A stretch of DNA of 7,932 nt from Cyanobium sp. Its GTDB lineage: Bacteria; Cyanobacteriota; Cyanobacteriia; PCC-6307; Cyanobiaceae. The first letter of the stretch is position 1; each line of letters starts with the position of its first letter. A program made the translations under genes and the position numbers. Below the pieces are notes generated by a model. It was not told the origin of the DNA, searched no databases, and saw nothing but the letters and a program-made list of their open reading frames with translations. This document shows, piece after piece, positions 1-6,332 of this stretch. Location: NCBI GenBank assembly GCA_014191535.1, contig BJHC01000010.1, forward strand, positions 6,143 to 14,074, read 5' to 3'.

Positions 1-1
1 C

Positions 2-313
2 ACCAGTGGAGAACTGCATGTGCCGCTGGGGCAACCCGTGGCCCTGACGATGAAGGCCAACGATGTGATCCACGCCTTCTGGGTGCCCCAGTTCCGCCTC
101 AAGCAAGACATCATTCCGGGCCAACCCACCCTGCTGAGCTTCACCGCCACCAAGCCCGGTCGCTATCCGATTGTCTGCGCAGAGCTCTGCGGCCCGTATC
201 ACGGCGGCATGCGTTCCACCGTGATCGTGGACGAACCCCAGACCTTTGCCGACTGGGTGGCTCAGAACAGTCCAGCGCCCGCCCCCGCAGCCCCGACGGC
301 CATTCAGTCATGA
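2..313 (+). CDS. ctaC: Cytochrome c oxidase subunit II, C-terminal CuA domain (partial, 5' end outside window)
   Basis: The reading frame is open from base 2 to the TGA at 311-313, so this is the last 103 residues of a longer protein. A GTG at base 20 is internal, not a start. The visible part is the cupredoxin CuA domain of subunit II. It has the first histidine ligand in DVIHAFWVP, then the cluster CAELCGPYHGGM, which supplies the two bridging cysteines, the backbone-ligand Glu, the second His and the Met. All CuA ligands are therefore present and the site should be functional. In the family this domain lies on the periplasmic or lumenal side and receives electrons from cytochrome c6 or plastocyanin, passing them to heme a of subunit I. 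The protein ends in an Ala/Pro-rich tail. Its stop overlaps the ctaD start in an ATGA (310-313), so the two are probably translationally coupled in one operon. The N-terminal membrane hairpin lies outside the window. Confidence 0.96.
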   Translation, partial: TSGELHVPLGQPVALTMKANDVIHAFWVPQFRLKQDIIPGQPTLLSFTATKPGRYPIVCAELCGPYHGGMRSTVIVDEPQTFADWVAQNSPAPAPAAPTAIQS

Positions 314-1992
314 CCCTGACCCTCTCACCGGCGAGTCCACCCCCCGCATCCCTGCAACCCCAGGGTTGGCTCCGGTACCTGAGCTTCAGCACCGACCACA
401 AGGTGATCGGTCTGCAGTACATGGTGTGCGGCTTTCTCTTCTATCTGGTGGGTGGGGCCCTGGCGGGGGCGATCCGCACGGAACTGCTGACGCCGATTTC
501 CGATTTCCTGCCACGGGAGACCTACAACGAGGTGCTCACCCTGCACGGCACGGTGATGATCTTCCTGTGGATCGTGCCGGTGGTGAATGGCGCCTTCGGC
601 AACTACCTGATCCCCTTCTATGTGGGGGCGCGGGACATGGCCTTCCCCCGCCTCAATGCGGTGGCCTTCTGGTTGATTCCCCCGGCGGGCCTGTTGCTAA
701 TCAGCAGCTATTTCATCGCCAGTGCCGCCCAATCCGGCTGGACGGCCTACCCGCCGCTGAGCCTCACCACGCCCGCCACCGGCCAGATCATCTGGATTCT
801 GAGCGTGCTGCTGCTGGGAGGCAGCTCCATCTTCGGCGGCATCAACTTCATCGCCACGATCCTGAAGCTGCGCCGGCCCGGGCTGAAGTTGATGCAGCTG
901 CCGATGTACTGCTGGGCCATGCTCGGCACCAGCATCCTGGTGGTGCTCTCCACGCCCGTGCTGGCCGGCACCTTGGTGCTGCTCAGTTTCGACATCATTG
1001 CCCACACCGGCTTCTTCAACCCCTCCCTGGGGGGCAATGCCGTGGTGTATCAGCACCTGTTCTGGTTCTACTCCCATCCGGCCGTCTACATCATGGTGCT
1101 GCCGGCCTTCGGGCTGGTGAGTGAAATCCTGCCGGTGCATGCCCGCAAGCCCCTATTCGGGTACACCACGATGGTGTATTCGATCATGGGCATTGTGTTT
1201 CTGGGCCTGATCGTCTGGGCCCACCACATGTTCACCAGCGGCACGCCTCCCTGGATGCGGCTGTTCTTCACGATCGCCACCTCCTTCATCGCCGTACCCA
1301 CCGGCATCAAATTCTTCAACTGGCTGGCCACCCTTTGGGGAGGAAAGATTGCCCTCAACAGCGCCATGCTGTTTTCCTGCGGCTTCATCTTCAACTTCGT
1401 GTTCGGGGGCATCACCGGCGTGGCCCTGGCCCAGGTGCCGTTCGACATCCACGTGCACGACACCTACTTCGTGGTGGGCCACTTCCACTACATCGTCTAC
1501 GGGGGCACGGTGTTTGTGATCTTCGCCTCCATCTACCACTGGTACCCGAAGGTCACGGGCCGCCTGCTGAATGAACCTCTGGGTCAGCTGCATTTCCTGC
1601 TGACCTTCATCGGCTTCAACCTCTGCTTTGCACCACAACACTGGATGGGGCTCAATGGCATGCCCCGCCGGGTGGCGGAATACGACCCCCAATTCGAACT
1701 GATCAACCAGGTGAGCAGTGTTGGCGCCCTGTTGATGGCGATCAGCACCCTGCCGTTCCTGATCAACGTGGTGCTGAGCGCCTATCGCGGTGCCCCCGCC
1801 GGCGACAACCCCTGGAATGCCCTCACCCCGGAGTGGCTCACCACCTCGACGCCGCCGGTGGAGAACTGGCATGGGGAGCCACCCCTGGTGCACGAGCCCT
1901 ATGGCTACGGCGTGGAGCCCGGCGAACTGAGCCTGGCGGCCACCAGCGGCCGGGAGATCTGGGCCGTGGGCGATCCCGACCGCAAACCCTGA
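310..1992 (+). CDS. ctaD: Cytochrome c oxidase subunit I (aa3-type heme-copper oxidase, type A2 signature)
   Basis: Catalytic subunit of the respiratory terminal oxidase, 560 aa, close to the usual length, with about twelve membrane spans. It reduces O2 to water and pumps protons. All metal ligands are visible: His79 (low-spin heme a), His256, His305 and His306 (CuB), His391 (heme a3) and His393 (heme a). Tyr260, which in this family cross-links to the CuB histidine, is present in YSHPAVY (254-260). D-channel residues (Asn98, Asp109, Asn116 in FGNY and RDMAFPRLN) and the K-channel lysine (Lys334 in PTGIKFFNW) are also present. The glutamate that ends the D channel in classic A1 enzymes (HPEV) is Ala258 here. 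The YSHPxV motif is that of type A2 oxidases, which use Tyr-Ser instead, so this is not a loss of function. The ATG start overlaps the ctaC stop by four bases, and ctaE follows 28 bases downstream. The C-terminal 60 residues form a soluble Pro-rich tail. Confidence 0.98.
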   Translation: MTLTLSPASPPPASLQPQGWLRYLSFSTDHKVIGLQYMVCGFLFYLVGGALAGAIRTELLTPISDFLPRETYNEVLTLHGTVMIFLWIVPVVNGAFGNYLIPFYVGARDMAFPRLNAVAFWLIPPAGLLLISSYFIASAAQSGWTAYPPLSLTTPATGQIIWILSVLLLGGSSIFGGINFIATILKLRRPGLKLMQLPMYCWAMLGTSILVVLSTPVLAGTLVLLSFDIIAHTGFFNPSLGGNAVVYQHLFWFYSHPAVYIMVLPAFGLVSEILPVHARKPLFGYTTMVYSIMGIVFLGLIVWAHHMFTSGTPPWMRLFFTIATSFIAVPTGIKFFNWLATLWGGKIALNSAMLFSCGFIFNFVFGGITGVALAQVPFDIHVHDTYFVVGHFHYIVYGGTVFVIFASIYHWYPKVTGRLLNEPLGQLHFLLTFIGFNLCFAPQHWMGLNGMPRRVAEYDPQFELINQVSSVGALLMAISTLPFLINVVLSAYRGAPAGDNPWNALTPEWLTTSTPPVENWHGEPPLVHEPYGYGVEPGELSLAATSGREIWAVGDPDRKP

Positions 1993-2020
1993 GCGCAGCC
2001 GTTCCCCTCGCACAGCCCCC

Positions 2021-2641
2021 ATGACCAGCCTCAGCAGCAACCCCGACCAGCGCAGCGAAGCGCTGGAAGCCCAGGGGGGAGAACACCAGGGTGCCGAGCA
2101 CCACGGTGATTACCGCATGTTTGGGTTGGCCACCTTCCTGGTGGCGGACGGCATGACCTTCGCCGGATTCTTTGCCGCGTATCTCACCTTCCGCGCCGTG
2201 AATCCCCTGCCATCCGGCGCCACCTATGAGCTGGAACTGCTGCTGCCCACGATCAACACGGTGATCCTGCTGGTGAGCAGCTTCACGTTCCACCGGGCCG
2301 GCGCGGCCCTGCGGCAGAACGACATCAGCCGTTGCCAGCGCTGGCTGCTGATCACCGCAGCCCTGGGGTTCAGCTTCCTGGCGGGGCAGATGAAGGAGTA
2401 CTTCAGCCTGCCCTTCGGCCTCACCGACAACCTGTTCGCCAGCACCTTCTATGCGATCACGGGCTTCCACGGTCTGCACGTGACCCTCGGCGGCTTGATG
2501 ATCCTGATCGTGTGGTGGCAGAGCCGCCGCGGCGGGCGGGTGAGCAACGGCGACCATTTCCCCCTGGAGGCGGCCGAGCTCTACTGGCACTTCGTGGATG
2601 GCATCTGGGTGGTGCTCTACGGGATCCTCTATTTGCTCTGA
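2021..2641 (+). CDS. ctaE: Cytochrome c oxidase subunit III (short five-helix form)
   Basis: Membrane subunit III of the same oxidase, 206 aa, which fits the short class lacking the first two helices of the mitochondrial protein. After a soluble His/Glu-rich N-terminus (about residues 1-31), five membrane spans are visible at roughly 33-57, 77-95, 107-124, 139-167 and 186-205. Family motifs include STFYAITGFHGLHVTLGG (141-158) and the terminal AAELYWHFVDGIWVVLYGILY. In the family this subunit stabilises subunit I and sustains proton uptake. The buried acidic residue of the first conserved helix (Glu in many homologues, in a SEV-type motif) is Asp43 here, in VADGMTFAGFF. The ATG at 2021 lies 28 bases after the ctaD stop. 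No clear Shine-Dalgarno sequence precedes it, which is common in cyanobacteria. It is the last gene of the ctaCDE operon. Confidence 0.96.
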   Translation: MTSLSSNPDQRSEALEAQGGEHQGAEHHGDYRMFGLATFLVADGMTFAGFFAAYLTFRAVNPLPSGATYELELLLPTINTVILLVSSFTFHRAGAALRQNDISRCQRWLLITAALGFSFLAGQMKEYFSLPFGLTDNLFASTFYAITGFHGLHVTLGGLMILIVWWQSRRGGRVSNGDHFPLEAAELYWHFVDGIWVVLYGILYLL

Positions 2642-2678
2642 GCGGCCGCAGCACGGATCGCATCCAGGGCAAGCCGCC

Positions 2679-2722
2679 GATTCAGCGGGCCGGAGATCAA
2701 GCTGCAAAAAGCTGAATCTTTT
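2679..2722 (+). terminator. Possible intrinsic terminator of ctaCDE (imperfect, long loop)
   Basis: A perfect 8-base inverted repeat, GATTCAGC (2679-2686) and GCTGAATC (2711-2718), is followed at once by TTTT (2719-2722). It lies 38 bases after the ctaE stop and before the next gene. The loop is 24 bases, long for a classic terminator, and the T-run is short. A smaller alternative hairpin, AAAAG/CTTTT, exists at 2707-2722. Position and layout suggest the end of the oxidase transcript. An attenuator in a read-through transcript to the regulator is also possible. Confidence 0.4.
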
Positions 2723-2737
2723 CGTTCAAATCTGCCC

Positions 2738-2767
2738 TTGCCGAAGTTCGTGAGCGATCGGCACAAT
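2738..2767 (+). promoter_or_regulatory. Candidate sigma70-type promoter for the cyAbrB gene
   Basis: TTGCCG (2738-2743, four of six matches to the -35 consensus) and CACAAT (2762-2767, four of six matches to the -10 consensus) are 18 bases apart. They lie between the terminator-like repeat and the GTG at 2794, implying a leader of about 20 bases. A near-HIP1 sequence, GCGATCGG, lies in the spacer. This is a weak consensus match found by eye, so treat it as a hypothesis. Confidence 0.25.
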
Positions 2768-2793
2768 CGGGCCAGCAGCTCTCAGCTCCACCG

Positions 2794-3207
2794 GTGTTCG
2801 TCGAAGAGAAAGTCAGCGCTCCACCGCAGATGCTGGAGGGCAAGGCCCTGCTCGACAGAGCCCGCTCCCTTAGCAATCGCCCGGAAGATCAGATCGCCCG
2901 GGCCTGCGGCTATGTGGGGCCCAGCGGCCGACTGCTCAAGAAAAGCTTCTACCGGGCCCTGATCGAGGCCAAGGGCTACAGCCTGCCCAGCCACAGCGCA
3001 GGTGGTGGTGGCGGTGGGGGCGGCAGCCGCGGCCGGCAGGCTGAATTCCGCACGCGGGTGCACGGCAACGGCAACCTGTTGATCGGCCACGCCTACACGC
3101 GGCGCATGGGGTTGGAGCCGGGCCAGGAATTCAAGATTGAAATCCACAAGGAAACCGGCGCCATCTGGTTGCTGCCCATGGAGGAGGGAGCCTCCACGGA
3201 CAGCTGA
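2794..3207 (+). CDS. cyAbrB-type transcriptional regulator (AbrB-like domain at C-terminus)
   Basis: The 137-aa protein has the cyanobacterial AbrB layout. An N-terminal region carries MLEGKALLDRARSL (13-26), RACGYVGPSGR (36-46) and a helical SFYRALIEAKG (51-61). A glycine run of eight residues (70-77) follows, then a swapped-hairpin AbrB-like domain at about 83-128 with VHGNGNLLIGHAYTRRMGLEPGQEF (89-113) in the conserved segment. In Bacillus AbrB the domain is N-terminal, and its placement here at the C-terminus marks the cyanobacterial clade. Known cyAbrB proteins bind DNA broadly and affect carbon and nitrogen gene expression. The targets of this one cannot be read from sequence. The GTG at 2794 is the first in-frame start, but the ATG at 2830 (Met13) is a credible alternative because family members often begin near MLxGKxLL. 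Neither has a Shine-Dalgarno sequence. The gene lies downstream of the oxidase operon and converges with the DUF308 gene, six bases away. Confidence 0.9.
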   Translation: MFVEEKVSAPPQMLEGKALLDRARSLSNRPEDQIARACGYVGPSGRLLKKSFYRALIEAKGYSLPSHSAGGGGGGGGSRGRQAEFRTRVHGNGNLLIGHAYTRRMGLEPGQEFKIEIHKETGAIWLLPMEEGASTDS

Positions 3208-3213
3208 ACGCGA

Positions 3214-3792
3214 TCAGCGCTCCGGTTCGTGGAAGGCGGCGCTGAACACCAGCAGATCCACGCCGCTGAACAGGAAGCTGATCCCCACCAGGATGCCGAG
3301 CACCGTGAGCAGGCCGCCGGCCTTCATGGTGATGATCAGCAGCCCCAGGATCAGGGTGACGATGCCGTTGGCCAAACCCCAGCCCCAACCGGCCATCTCC
3401 CGGTGGGACAGGGACACGATCGTGGCCACCACCCCCTCCACCAGGAAGACGATCCCGATGGCAAAGGCCAGGGCCGCCACCTGGGTGGCCGCGGGCACCA
3501 GGCCGGCACTGAACTGCTGAATGATCCAGCCGCCGGTGACCACAAACAGGGTGGACACCACCAGGCGCCAGAAGCAGTGCCAACGGCTGAGGCGGCGGGA
3601 ACGGTTGAGCCCATTCACCCAGCCGACGATGCCCCCCACCAGGAACGCGAGCGCCACCACCACGGTGACCCAGGCGGAGGCAATCACCGGGAACAGCAGC
3701 GCCAGCACCCCGAGCACCAGCAGCAGGATGCCCTCCGCCACGGTGAAACTGCGCAGGGAGCCGAGGCCGGACTCGGCTCGATCGGACGTCAT
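3214..3792 (-). CDS. HdeD/DUF308-family integral membrane protein
   Basis: A small hydrophobic protein of 192 aa from the ATG at 3792. Six membrane spans are visible at roughly 17-36, 40-60, 75-91, 102-127, 136-154 and 161-186, arranged as repeated pairs with the pattern of the DUF308/HdeD family: AEGILLLVLGVLALLFP near the start, and WGLANGIVTLILGLLI followed by LLTVLGILVGISFLFSG near the end. E. coli HdeD is linked to acid resistance, but the biochemical role of the family is unknown, so I assign no function beyond membrane location. An in-frame GTG at 3813 would add seven residues. The ATG was chosen because the added segment resembles nothing conserved, and neither start has a clear ribosome site. 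It is monocistronic by layout, tail-to-tail with the cyAbrB gene and downstream of ribE in the same orientation, 78 bases after the ribE stop. Confidence 0.88.
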   Translation of the reverse strand: MTSDRAESGLGSLRSFTVAEGILLLVLGVLALLFPVIASAWVTVVVALAFLVGGIVGWVNGLNRSRRLSRWHCFWRLVVSTLFVVTGGWIIQQFSAGLVPAATQVAALAFAIGIVFLVEGVVATIVSLSHREMAGWGWGLANGIVTLILGLLIITMKAGGLLTVLGILVGISFLFSGVDLLVFSAAFHEPER

Positions 3793-3831
3793 GGGCGTCG
3801 TCGAAAACAACACCCCCGGACCCTATTCAGC

Positions 3832-3839
3832 GCGATCGC
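3832..3839. repeat. HIP1 octamer palindrome GCGATCGC
   Basis: An exact copy of the Highly Iterated Palindrome 1 lies in the gap between ribE and the DUF308 gene. HIP1 is over-represented in many cyanobacterial genomes, so a single copy mildly supports the lineage. Apart from this octamer I see nothing clear in the gap at 3793-3870. Confidence 0.7.
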
Positions 3840-3870
3840 AATCGTCAGCGGTCGTCGAGGATTTGCAACG

Positions 3871-4545
3871 TCAACCCCAGCCGTGTTCCGCCAGCCAGGC
3901 CGCGGTGAGCGGCGACGCCGGCCCCTCGGCAGCGGAGCCCTGGGGTGCCGTCTGCCGCAGCAGCCGCTCGGTGTATTTCGCCAGCAAATCCGCCTCCAGA
4001 TTCACCGCGTCGCCGGGGCGCAGCCGCCGCAGGGTGGTGGCACCCCAGGTGTGCGGGATCACGGCAATCCAGAAGTCCGCACCGTCGTCGCTGCAACCGG
4101 CCACGGTGAGGCTGATGCCATCCACCGCCACGCTGGCCTTCTCGCAGATGTAGCGGCCATAGCTGGGGTCATCCCAGCGCAGGCTGAGGCGCCAGGAGGC
4201 CGGCTGCTGCTCCACCGCCACCACCGTGCCCAGCCCATCCACATGGCCGCTCACCAGATGCCCCCCGAGCCGATCCGCCAGGCGCAGGGCGGGCTCGAGA
4301 TTCACCCAACCGCGGTGCTGGGCCTTGGCCGCCAGGGTGGTGCGCCCCAAGGTTTCCTCGCTCACATCCGCCTGAAAGCCCTGGGGGGAGCAGGCCGTCA
4401 CCGTCAGGCACACGCCATCCACGGCCACGCTGTCGCCCAGCTGCAGGCTGGCGGGATCCAACACCGAACCGGCGGGGATCTGCAGCGCCACCCCCGTGCC
4501 CGTCCGTTGCAGCTGACCCACGGCCTGCACCAACCCGGTGAACAT
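3871..4545 (-). CDS. ribE: Riboflavin synthase, alpha chain
   Basis: Catalyses the last step of riboflavin synthesis, dismutation of two 6,7-dimethyl-8-ribityllumazine molecules to riboflavin and the pyrimidinedione by-product, in the cytoplasm as a homotrimer. The 224-aa protein begins with the hallmark MFTGLV. It has two lumazine-binding beta-barrel repeats, at about residues 1-97 and 98-195. Each contains a VDG(V/I)xLTV signature, with VDGVCLTV at 42-49 carrying Cys46 and VDGISLTV at 141-148. GGHLVSGHVDG (94-104) carries the conserved histidines at the domain joint. The 30-residue C-terminal extension after about 195 is not part of the fold. The start is fixed by MFTGLV at 4545: the frame stays open upstream to 4830, but that stretch is antisense to the next gene and lacks similarity to the family. 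The gene symbol follows the common usage for the alpha chain (ribC in some systems). I see no FMN riboswitch in the 55-base upstream gap. Divergent from the BFN gene. Confidence 0.97.
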   Translation of the reverse strand: MFTGLVQAVGQLQRTGTGVALQIPAGSVLDPASLQLGDSVAVDGVCLTVTACSPQGFQADVSEETLGRTTLAAKAQHRGWVNLEPALRLADRLGGHLVSGHVDGLGTVVAVEQQPASWRLSLRWDDPSYGRYICEKASVAVDGISLTVAGCSDDGADFWIAVIPHTWGATTLRRLRPGDAVNLEADLLAKYTERLLRQTAPQGSAAEGPASPLTAAWLAEHGWG

Positions 4546-4568
4546 GCAGTGCCCCGCCCAACCCTGGC

Positions 4569-4597
4569 CATAATCGGGCAGAACGGCCTGCGGGCAA
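4569..4597. promoter_or_regulatory. Candidate divergent promoters with overlapping -10 boxes (ribE / BFN gene)
   Basis: In the 55-base gap, CATAAT at 4569-4574 matches the -10 consensus in five of six positions on the plus strand, about 27 bases before the BFN ATG, though no convincing -35 is present. On the minus strand, GATTAT (4575-4570) with TTGCCC (4597-4592) and a 16-base spacer gives a possible ribE promoter, each box matching four of six positions. The two -10 boxes share five bases, so the promoters could compete. Found by eye only. Confidence 0.3.
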
Positions 4598-4600
4598 GCG

Positions 4601-5176
4601 ATGGTTGAGATGCGCGTGGCCGGCATTGCCCTGGACGCGGCCAGCCGCAGCCCGATCGTGCTGCTCCGGGATCCCTCCGGCCGCCGCCAGGTGCCGATCT
4701 GGATCGACCAGGCCCAGGCCCAAAACATCATGGCTGGCCTGAGTGAACAGCCCCCGCCGCGGCCCCTCAGCCACGACCTGATGGCCCAGCTGCTGGAGGC
4801 CGGCGGTCTCACCCTGGAGCGGGTGATCATTCACACGATCGAGGACAGCACCTTCCGGGCGGTGCTGAAGCTCAACCACGGGGATGGCGAGGCCATCGAA
4901 CTGGATGCCCGCCCCAGTGATGCCATTGCCCTGGCCCTGCGCACCGGCAGCGGCATCTGGATGCTGGAGGAGGTGGTGGCCGACGCCTCGATCCCCGTGG
5001 ATGCGGAGGCCGATGCGGAGGACGACGCCGATTTCCGCCGCTTCCTCGACCAGGTGAGCCCCGCTGAACTGGTGCGGCAGATCAGCCGTGCCCGCAGCGA
5101 GGCCAGCTCAGAGGAGCCCGACGACGGCGCCGACGAAGAGCCCAGCGAACCCGCCGGAGACGACACCCCTGGCTGA
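4601..5176 (+). CDS. Bifunctional nuclease (BFN, DUF151) domain protein
   Basis: A 191-aa protein whose first 135 residues or so match the BFN/DUF151 domain. It begins MVEMRVAGIALD and continues with SRSPIVLLRDPSGRRQVPIW (15-34), QAQNIM (39-44) and the most conserved block LDARPSDAIALALRTG (101-116). Plant and some microbial members have been reported to have DNase and RNase activity. Whether cyanobacterial ones are nucleases is not settled, so the name describes the domain and not a proven activity. The C-terminal 50 residues are strongly acidic (runs of Asp/Glu from about 134) and probably disordered, apart from a short FRRFLDQVSPAELVRQ helix (145-160). The ATG at 4601 is chosen because homologues begin at this MVEMRVAGI block. 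It lies 55 bases from divergent ribE, and its 3' end overlaps or abuts the reductase gene in another frame. Confidence 0.9.
   Translation: MVEMRVAGIALDAASRSPIVLLRDPSGRRQVPIWIDQAQAQNIMAGLSEQPPPRPLSHDLMAQLLEAGGLTLERVIIHTIEDSTFRAVLKLNHGDGEAIELDARPSDAIALALRTGSGIWMLEEVVADASIPVDAEADAEDDADFRRFLDQVSPAELVRQISRARSEASSEEPDDGADEEPSEPAGDDTPG
5156..5159 (+). promoter_or_regulatory. Possible ribosome binding site for a CTG start of the reductase gene
   Basis: GGAG lies nine bases before the CTG at 5169, inside the end of the BFN coding region. In such GC-rich DNA a four-base match can arise by chance. It is listed only because it bears on the choice of start for the next gene. Confidence 0.25.
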
Positions 5177-6314
5177 ACCCAGACCCTTCGGCCGCGGGCC
5201 CGCCGTCTCCGCCTTTTGCCTGGGGACCATGCGGGCCACCGGCAGCCCGCAGCAGATGGCAGCCGTGCTGGCGGCGGCCCTGGAGGCGGGGATCTGGCAC
5301 ATCGAAACCGCCCCCGCCTACGGACCGGCGGAGGGGTACCTCGGCCAGGCCCTGCGCGGCCTGGAAACACAGTGGCCCGAGCGCCATCGGCAGCTGGTGC
5401 TCACCAGCAAATTGCTGCCGGGGTGCAGCCTGGAGGAGGGCCAGCGGCAGCTGCGGCAGATCCTCGAGCGGCTCGGGGTACCCCGGCTGCACAACCTGGC
5501 GATCCATGGCCTCAACCTCCCCGAGCACTGGCACTGGGCCAGCGCCGGCCCCGGTGGGGAGTTGCTGCGCTGGGCCGTGGGGGAGGGGCTGGTGGGGCAG
5601 GTGGGGTTCTCCAGCCACGGCAGCAACGAGCTGATCGAACGGGCCCTGGCCGGTGGGCAGTTTCACTTCTGCAGCCTGCATCTGCACCTGTTTGACCAGA
5701 CCCGTCTGCCTCTGGCGCGGGCGGCCCTGGCGGAGGGCCTCGGGGTGCTGGCCATCTCCCCGGCCGACAAGGGCGGCCGGCTCTACGACCCACCGCCGCA
5801 GCTGCTGGCGGACTGCGCCCCCTTCCATCCGCTGGAGCTGGCCTACCGCTTCCTGCTCGACCAGGGCATCTCCACCCTCAGCCTGGGGGCCGCCCAACCC
5901 AGTGATCTGGCCCTGGCCCAGGCCATGGCGGGCCCGGAAACAACCGACGGCCCCTGGCTGAGCCCGCAGCAGCAGCAGGCCCTCGAGCGGCTGGCCAGCG
6001 CCGGCCAGGGCCGACTGGGGCTGGAGCGCTGCGGCCAGTGCCGCGCCTGCCTGCCCTGCCCCAACGCCGTGCCGATCCCGGAGCTGTTGCGCCTGCGCAA
6101 CCTGGCGGTGGGCCATGGCCTGCAGGCTTTTGCCGAAGAGCGCTACAACCTGATCGGCCGGGCCGGCCATTGGTGGGAAACCGTCGACGCCAGCGCCTGC
6201 AACCGCTGCGGCGATTGCCTGCCGCGCTGTCCGCTGCAGCTGCCGATCCCCGAGCTGCTGGCGGATACCCACCGGCGCCTGGCGGCCCCGCCGCGGCGAC
6301 GGCTCTGGGGCTGA
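5169..6314 (+). CDS. Aldo/keto reductase-like protein with C-terminal 2x[4Fe-4S] domain (COG1453-like)
   Basis: Predicted cytoplasmic oxidoreductase, 381 aa from the CTG at 5169. An aldo/keto-reductase barrel spans about residues 4-265 and an iron-sulfur domain about 285-370. Numbering from 5169, the AKR tetrad positions read Glu46 (in IETAPAYG, normally Asp), Tyr51, Lys81 (LTSK) and His113 (LAIHG). The Fe-S domain has CGQCRACLPCP (288-298, CX2CX2CX2CP) and CNRCGDCLPRCP (344-355, CX2CX2CX3CP), eight cysteines that can hold two clusters. Such fusions suggest electron transfer from ferredoxin or similar, but the substrate is unknown. The start is uncertain. The first canonical in-frame codon is GTG at 5088, which would overlap the BFN gene by 89 bases and add 27 Pro/Ala/Thr-rich residues. 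The next ATG, at 5229, would cut off the barrel's first strand (PRPFGRGPAVSAFCLG). CTG at 5169 places the start just before the domain, overlaps the BFN stop by eight bases and has GGAG upstream. The gene probably forms an operon with the BFN gene. Confidence 0.88.
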   Translation: MAEPRPFGRGPAVSAFCLGTMRATGSPQQMAAVLAAALEAGIWHIETAPAYGPAEGYLGQALRGLETQWPERHRQLVLTSKLLPGCSLEEGQRQLRQILERLGVPRLHNLAIHGLNLPEHWHWASAGPGGELLRWAVGEGLVGQVGFSSHGSNELIERALAGGQFHFCSLHLHLFDQTRLPLARAALAEGLGVLAISPADKGGRLYDPPPQLLADCAPFHPLELAYRFLLDQGISTLSLGAAQPSDLALAQAMAGPETTDGPWLSPQQQQALERLASAGQGRLGLERCGQCRACLPCPNAVPIPELLRLRNLAVGHGLQAFAEERYNLIGRAGHWWETVDASACNRCGDCLPRCPLQLPIPELLADTHRRLAAPPRRRLWG

Positions 6315-6325
6315 ACCCAGAGCCG
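6300..6325. terminator. Strong hairpin at the convergent ends of the reductase and binding-protein genes
   Basis: CGGCTCTGGG (6300-6309) and CCCAGAGCCG (6316-6325) form a perfect 10-bp G/C-rich stem with a six-base loop that contains the reductase stop codon (6312-6314). It lies exactly between the two converging genes, so it probably acts as a bidirectional transcription end or 3'-end stabiliser. There is no T-run on either side, so a classic intrinsic terminator is not proven. A second hairpin (GAGCCG-CAT-CGGCTC, 6320-6334) shares bases with it, so the two cannot form together. Confidence 0.55.
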
Positions 6326-6332
6326 CATCGGC

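Noticed and set aside
1153..2040. A 295-codon minus-strand frame antisense to ctaD
   Set aside because: Gly/His/Glu/Arg-rich shadow of the conserved subunit I helices, with no family resemblance.
1838..2707. A 289-codon open frame on the minus strand antisense to ctaE
   Set aside because: It is a composition shadow of ctaE and the end of ctaD, with no motif or plausible membrane or catalytic pattern of its own.
3214..3245. Inverted repeat TCAGCGC/GCGCTGA just after the cyAbrB stop as a terminator
   Set aside because: Only seven base pairs with an 18-base loop and no T-run, and it lies wholly inside the DUF308 coding region, so chance is likely.
4546..4600. FMN riboswitch upstream of ribE
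   Set aside because: The gap is only 55 bases, too short for the aptamer, and shows none of its conserved blocks.
3229..4608. A 459-codon open frame on the plus strand antisense to the DUF308 and ribE genes
   Set aside because: Its composition is low-complexity (His, Gln, Gly, Arg, Ala) with no recognisable domain, and the opposite strand carries two genes with clear family motifs. Long shadow frames are expected in GC-rich DNA.
4546..4830. N-terminal extension of ribE by 95 codons
   Set aside because: The extension is antisense to the BFN gene and unlike riboflavin synthase, which begins at MFTGLV.
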